A model generated the notes under the pieces. It was given only the letters and a program-made list of their open reading frames with translations. It was not told where the DNA came from and searched no databases. From Mactra quadrangularis (taxonomy: Eukaryota; Mollusca; Bivalvia; Venerida; Mactridae), in the NCBI GenBank assembly GCA_025267735.1, contig CM046299.1:37896887-37960886 (forward strand): a stretch of DNA of 64,000 nucleotides, given 5' to 3'. Shown here piece by piece: positions 55,501-61,500 of the stretch. Numbering within the stretch: the first letter of the stretch is position 1; every line of letters starts with the position of its first letter. A program made the translations under genes and the position numbers.

Positions 55501-58500
55501 AATCCATTTTAAGCCAGGTAGAGTTGTTGTTACTGTCTAATTCTTTTCAACAGATCATATGTAATCATTGTATGGAATTTCATAAACATCTAACCATAAA
55601 TGGCAGAGATATCCAACAATTTGAAAACTTTAACACAAAAATAACAAAGGGAAATAATCCATTATTAAGCCAGGTAGAGTTGCGGTTACTGTCTAATTCT
55701 TTTCAACAGATGATATGTAATCATTGTATGAAACTTCGTAAACATCAAACCATAAATGGCAGAGATATCCAACAATTTGAAAACTTTAACACAAAAATAA
55801 CAAAGGGAAATAATCCATTATTAAGCCAGGTAGAGTTGCGGTTACTGTCTAATTCTTTTCAACAGATGATATGTAATCATTGTATGAAACTTCGTAAACA
55901 TCAAACCATAAATGGCAGAGATATCCAACAATTTGAAAAATTTAACGCAAAAAATCAAAGGGAAATAATCCATTATTAAGTCAGGTAGAGTTGTTGTTAC
56001 TGTCTAATCCTTTTTTTAACAGATCATATGTAATCATTGTATGAAATTTCATAAACATCTAACCATAAATGGCAGAGATATCCAACAATTTGAAAACTTT
56101 AACACAAAAATAACAAAGGGAAATAATCCATTATTAAGCCAGGTAGAGTTGCGGTTACTGTCTAATTCTTTACAACAGATGACATGTAATCATTGTATGA
56201 AACTTTGTAAACATCAAACCATAAATGGCAGAGATATCCAACAATTTGAAAACTTTAACGCAAAAAAACAAAGGGAAATAATCCATTTTTAAGCCAGGTA
56301 GAGTTGTGGTTACTGTCTTAATCTGTTCATCGCATGGTATGTTATCATTGTATGAAGTTTCATAAAAATCTGACAATAAATGGCAGAAATATATGCTAAA
56401 TTAAAAACTTTAACGCAATTGTTAACGTCACCAGACACCCGAAATTACAAAGGGCAATAATCCATAATTAAGCAAGGTAGAGTTGTGGTTACTGTCTAAT
56501 TCTGTTCATCACATGGTATGTTATCATTGTATAAAGTTTCGTAGAGATCTGACTTTAAATAGCAGAAATACATGGTACATTAAAAACTTTAACGCAATTG
56601 TTACCGACACGGACGCCCGCCCGCCTGCCCGCCCGATATCCCGCCCGCCCGTGTTCGCCAAACTATTAGCCGAATTTTTTCGTTGAAAAATCCGGCTAAA
56701 AAAACAAAAAAAACCTCATAAAAATTTCCGGGAAGATTTTAAGTGGAAAAACAAGAATGAGGCAATATTAACTAAATCAGGACAAAACACAAATAAAACA
56801 ATAGTCATGTACTAGCAATCATATGATTTTATTCACACATTGTAAAATGTGAACTTTGACAATATAACATTGGGCAAGTAATCTACTTAACTCAAATTAC
56901 AATTAATTTTCATTCTTTCACCATCTGATCAAACAAAACAAATGCAATTTACTTTTTATATCAATGTATTGTGTTGTTAAATTTTATTCAACTGTCAGTG
57001 GTGCAAACATTAACTCTGCTGATTTAAATATACTTTTATCAATCATGAGTACTGAAGTACTGTAGTGAATATTAAAATTAGTGGAGTTAATGTACGCTCT
57101 AGTGGCAGTTGAATAAAATTTAACAATAACATTTGATTATCATATAAAACAACACACATTTCTTCCATTTATCAAATAATAAATTTAAGTATTTCATAAT
57201 ACATTGGTAATATGTTGATCGTCAACCAGTTTTTACAGAGTTATCTCCCTTCCTCATAATGCAGCTTTTAAATATTCATAAGATTTTTGGATTTAAACAA
57301 AACACGTTGTCACTATACATGCATATTATACAACACATTTAACAAGAGCTGTCAGAGGAGACAGCATGCTCGACTTAGTAAGTATTTGTCACAGAAGATG
57401 TGGTTGATGATAAGGAACATACAAATTTTAAGATTTGAAAATATAACCTTAACAAATTTAAAGTAAATAAATAAATAAAAAAATTAAAGAAAATTTTAAG
57501 TTCATGGAGCACAATTTTGAAAAAAAAATGTATTTTTAGTTATGATTCTTGTCACATGAGATGTGGTTGATAATAAGGAACATATATTTAAAGTTTGAAG
57601 TCAATACCTAAAGAAATAAAACAGTTGCAGTAAAAACAAATATTTTTTAAAGAAAACTCTTAAGTTCAAGGGGAAATAATTCTGAAAAAAATTATTTGGA
57701 GTTATGAACCTTGTCACATGAGATGTGGTTGATAATAAGGAACATATATTTAAAGTTTGAAGTTTCTTAAGAAATAACAAAGATATAGAAGAAAGTATTT
57801 TACTGCACAAAAACTTTAATCCGTGCACAAAAACTTTAATCAGAAATGTGGACGCGGATGCGGATGCCAACGCCGACGTCGGGGCAAGTAGGAGAGCTCT
57901 ACATTACTACGTAAAGTCGAGCTAAAAATGCACAAAAATTTGGGGAAAGAGTGTGAGCTATACTCATTAGATTAAGATATACACTTACATACATGCAGGA
58001 AAAATGTCGAGTTAATTGATAGAATGTGTTTAAAGTCTGGCCAAACCCACCAGCACAGCTTGGCAATATGTATGCCAGACAAAAGATGATAGAATTTTAT
58101 AAACACATAAAAACTTACTTTGATGTTTTTTGTTTAGCTACAGGTTTCTTTAATCTTTCTTTCATATCAGAAAACTTCTCAGATTCATACTGAAAATATT
58201 TAACATAGTAAATAAAAACAAAATATTGAAGTAGAACAAAGGAAATAATGGAAATAAAGTAGTCTACATAACTGATACCATATTTGGACTTTAACCTCAA
58301 CCAGTCAGGTAGCAAAAAAGATGTTATTACACTGCAACAGTAAGAATTCTGATGTCAGAGCAATATGCACCCGAATCCAACGCTTTCAATGTACAGACCT
58401 GATGACTTCATGAAATACCTTAATCCCAGTGATCCAAAAATTAAAAGGAATTGTCTTCATGTGGCTAACCTCTGTAAGCCTAATAGTTGCTGAATTATTG

Positions 58501-61500
58501 AATGGAAAATAAGTTTTTAAAATTTATGGTCATAATGACATTGACTACAAAACAAAAGGGATCATCTACTGCATAAGGCAAACATCCCTACCAAGTATGA
58601 TCTCCTATGGTCTAGACAAATAATTGCCATGCTATTTTGTAGATGAGAAATTAAAATGCAAGGTCACTGTGACCTAGACCTATAATCCAGTAACCCTTAA
58701 ATCATTGGGAATCATGTCCTGCCTATGACCTTCCTTCCATGTCTGATCATTGTAGGCCTAATAGTTGAGTTATTAAGCAATCAAAGATATTAAATATAGG
58801 GTCATGATGACCAGTGACAACAAAATCAATAGGGATCATATACTACCCATAGCCAACCTTCCTACCAAATATAATCACTGTATAGCCCAATATTTGTCAT
58901 GTTATTGAGCAGACATGAAATTGTTAATAGACTCACAGACAGACATCTAGACAGACACATAGACAGACAAGTGTCATATGGTAATATATCCATAAGTTAC
59001 TTTGGGTATATAAAAAATCATCATAATAAACATTAAATTCTCATTTAGGGGTCACAATGTCATTACTAAGGGAGAGTAATGAAAATACACAATTTAGACT
59101 CCAAACCAACAAAATTGAGATCGTTTTAGAACAATCAGATTTTTAGTACAAGTAAAAATAAACCACTATACCTCTTTAGTAAGACTATCACTTCTTACAA
59201 TGACAAGTTTAACAATGGCACCAATACAATCAGGTGTAGGACACATTGTATCTAGAATTTCCTAAAATATATACAGATGATATTATATTATGGGAACATA
59301 TAGATTAATCATGGATTTCCAGTCACTGAGAAACATGGTGGACCAATGGACAAATCCTGTAAAAATAGAAGATCCATCTAGATTAAGCAGGTTCAAAGCA
59401 ACAACTGTCCAGCAAATTTAGGCCAACACACACATAGTCATAATTACAACAAATATTATAAATCAAGTAAAATGCTTCCGGTCCAGTAAGATTCAATTCA
59501 ATCCTTTTAAATTTTGATTTTAACAGGATAAACTGTCCAACAATAAATAATTGAGTATAGCAGTGACTGGGAAACACTATTTTACTTTACCCAATAGAAT
59601 GTTTGGATGAAATAGAAGTTATAAAAGTAGTCAATACTCAGTAATAAATTGTAAGATATTCTGTTTGTTTTTTGTTTACCCCCTTTTCCAACTGTAACAG
59701 CCATCTGGCCATGATTCTGGGAATTAAACCCTGTTCCACACATTAAAGTTGAGCCCGATTCCAATGCACAACAAACACTTTTATATCCCATTTTCACACT
59801 GGTTTACAAAACTTTTAATAAAAAAATAAATTACTTCACCAGAACTTTTAGTTGATCCAAGAAACCAGAAAAGACGCTAAGGCAAAAGAGAATTTTCCAT
59901 AGAAGTTTTTCTGCATTTTTTTGGTTGGGTTTAACCCCGTAACAACACATTGTATAGGTCATATAACAGAGATCAGACATCCTACTCAGTGTTCCTGGAA
60001 AGGCTAAATGTCTGGATATATCCAGTTACTAGTCCCATACTTCCTTTAGGAATTATCAACTATCCAACGTAATTTAGATTCAGTGGAAGAAGGGAGAATA
60101 GTCATATTATTTCTTGCCCAAGCTCCATGAAAGTATGTCCCGCCTGGGAATCAAACAAATGACCCCTCAATCAGTAGACCTGTGTACTACCTACTTAAAT
60201 AGCCAGGCGGCTTTATTTCTACAAACAAAATGGGCATAATATAAAATTGACTAGAAGAGAGGAAATAATGGAACATCCTATATGGTCACTATAAGCATAT
60301 ACCAGACACAACATACCTTATCATTCTGTTTGTTGAGGTTTGTTTTATGTACTTTAAAACAACTTTGATGTAATGTAATAACACAATCCATCTGACACGA
60401 CATCTTAACATAACCCTGTAACAAATATATATACAGTTTAATTTTTAAATCTAGCCAAGTACATAGTGAGAAGTCCAAATTTTGATCTCAGATGAAATTA
60501 TTTCATGACTAAGCTCCACAAGTGTGCCCACCCTGGAATTGAACCTACGACCCCTCCATCAGTAGACTTGTGCACTACCTAAGCTAGCCTGGCCGGGCAA
60601 TGAATCTTTTAGAGGACAGTGTACAGTAATATCAGTGTTCGCAATTTTTCCAAATTTCACCAAGTCCCCGGGACTCAGTGGTGTAAAATATATTGAGTCC
60701 CAATTCAAATGTGATGAGTCCAGAATTATAAAAATGTTGATGCTTATCCTGGTGTCATTTGTTTTGACGCACTTAAGGCAACAAAATGTGTATATCATGT
60801 GATTTCAGAGAAGACAGCAAATTACAACTAAAAATCGATGATTTCATTCCTTTTGTACATTTTTTAACGTTTTCAAGGACATAACACTCGCCGAAAATGG
60901 TTAAATTTTGATTGTAACCAAGGGCCGTTGCAGCATCCATGTACTAAAAAATCAACTGTAATGAAACATGGAAAAAGCAATATTATTACTGCGAGCACTC
61001 AGTCTGTTACATGATGCAAAAATATCCAAGTACTATTTTTTAGACAAATGAAAAAAATAGCATGTCAATATTTTTTTCCTTCTGACAAAAAACGAACCCG
61101 GCACATATCAAAATCAGGTAACAAAATAATTACCCCTACATTCTAGGATAATTAAGTAATTTTTTTGTATAATCAAAACATCTCATGTCTAAATAAAAGT
61201 ATGATTTTAAAAGTAAAATTTTGAATAACATTATATTTAAAAGCATTGAATCAAATGAACATATATATATGTCGGCCAGGCAATTAAAATCTGATTAGCG
61301 TTCGTGGACAATATAATGAGTACAGCTTTCTAAAGCGTGATTTTTTACCTTGTAACATTTTTTTTGGCATGCCTATTGCATGGTTTCTAAAAATAGACGT
61401 GTGTTTAATCGACCGAGAATGAAAAATATTCCCACGCTTATAAAGATGTTGGGCAATTCTGCATTGGTAAAATATTGGAAAATTGACCACGAAAGAAGTA

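Noticed and set aside
55524..55979. 151-aa repeat protein
   Set aside because: It is the translation of a non-coding 156-bp tandem array inside a HINE-like element; other units are frameshifted.
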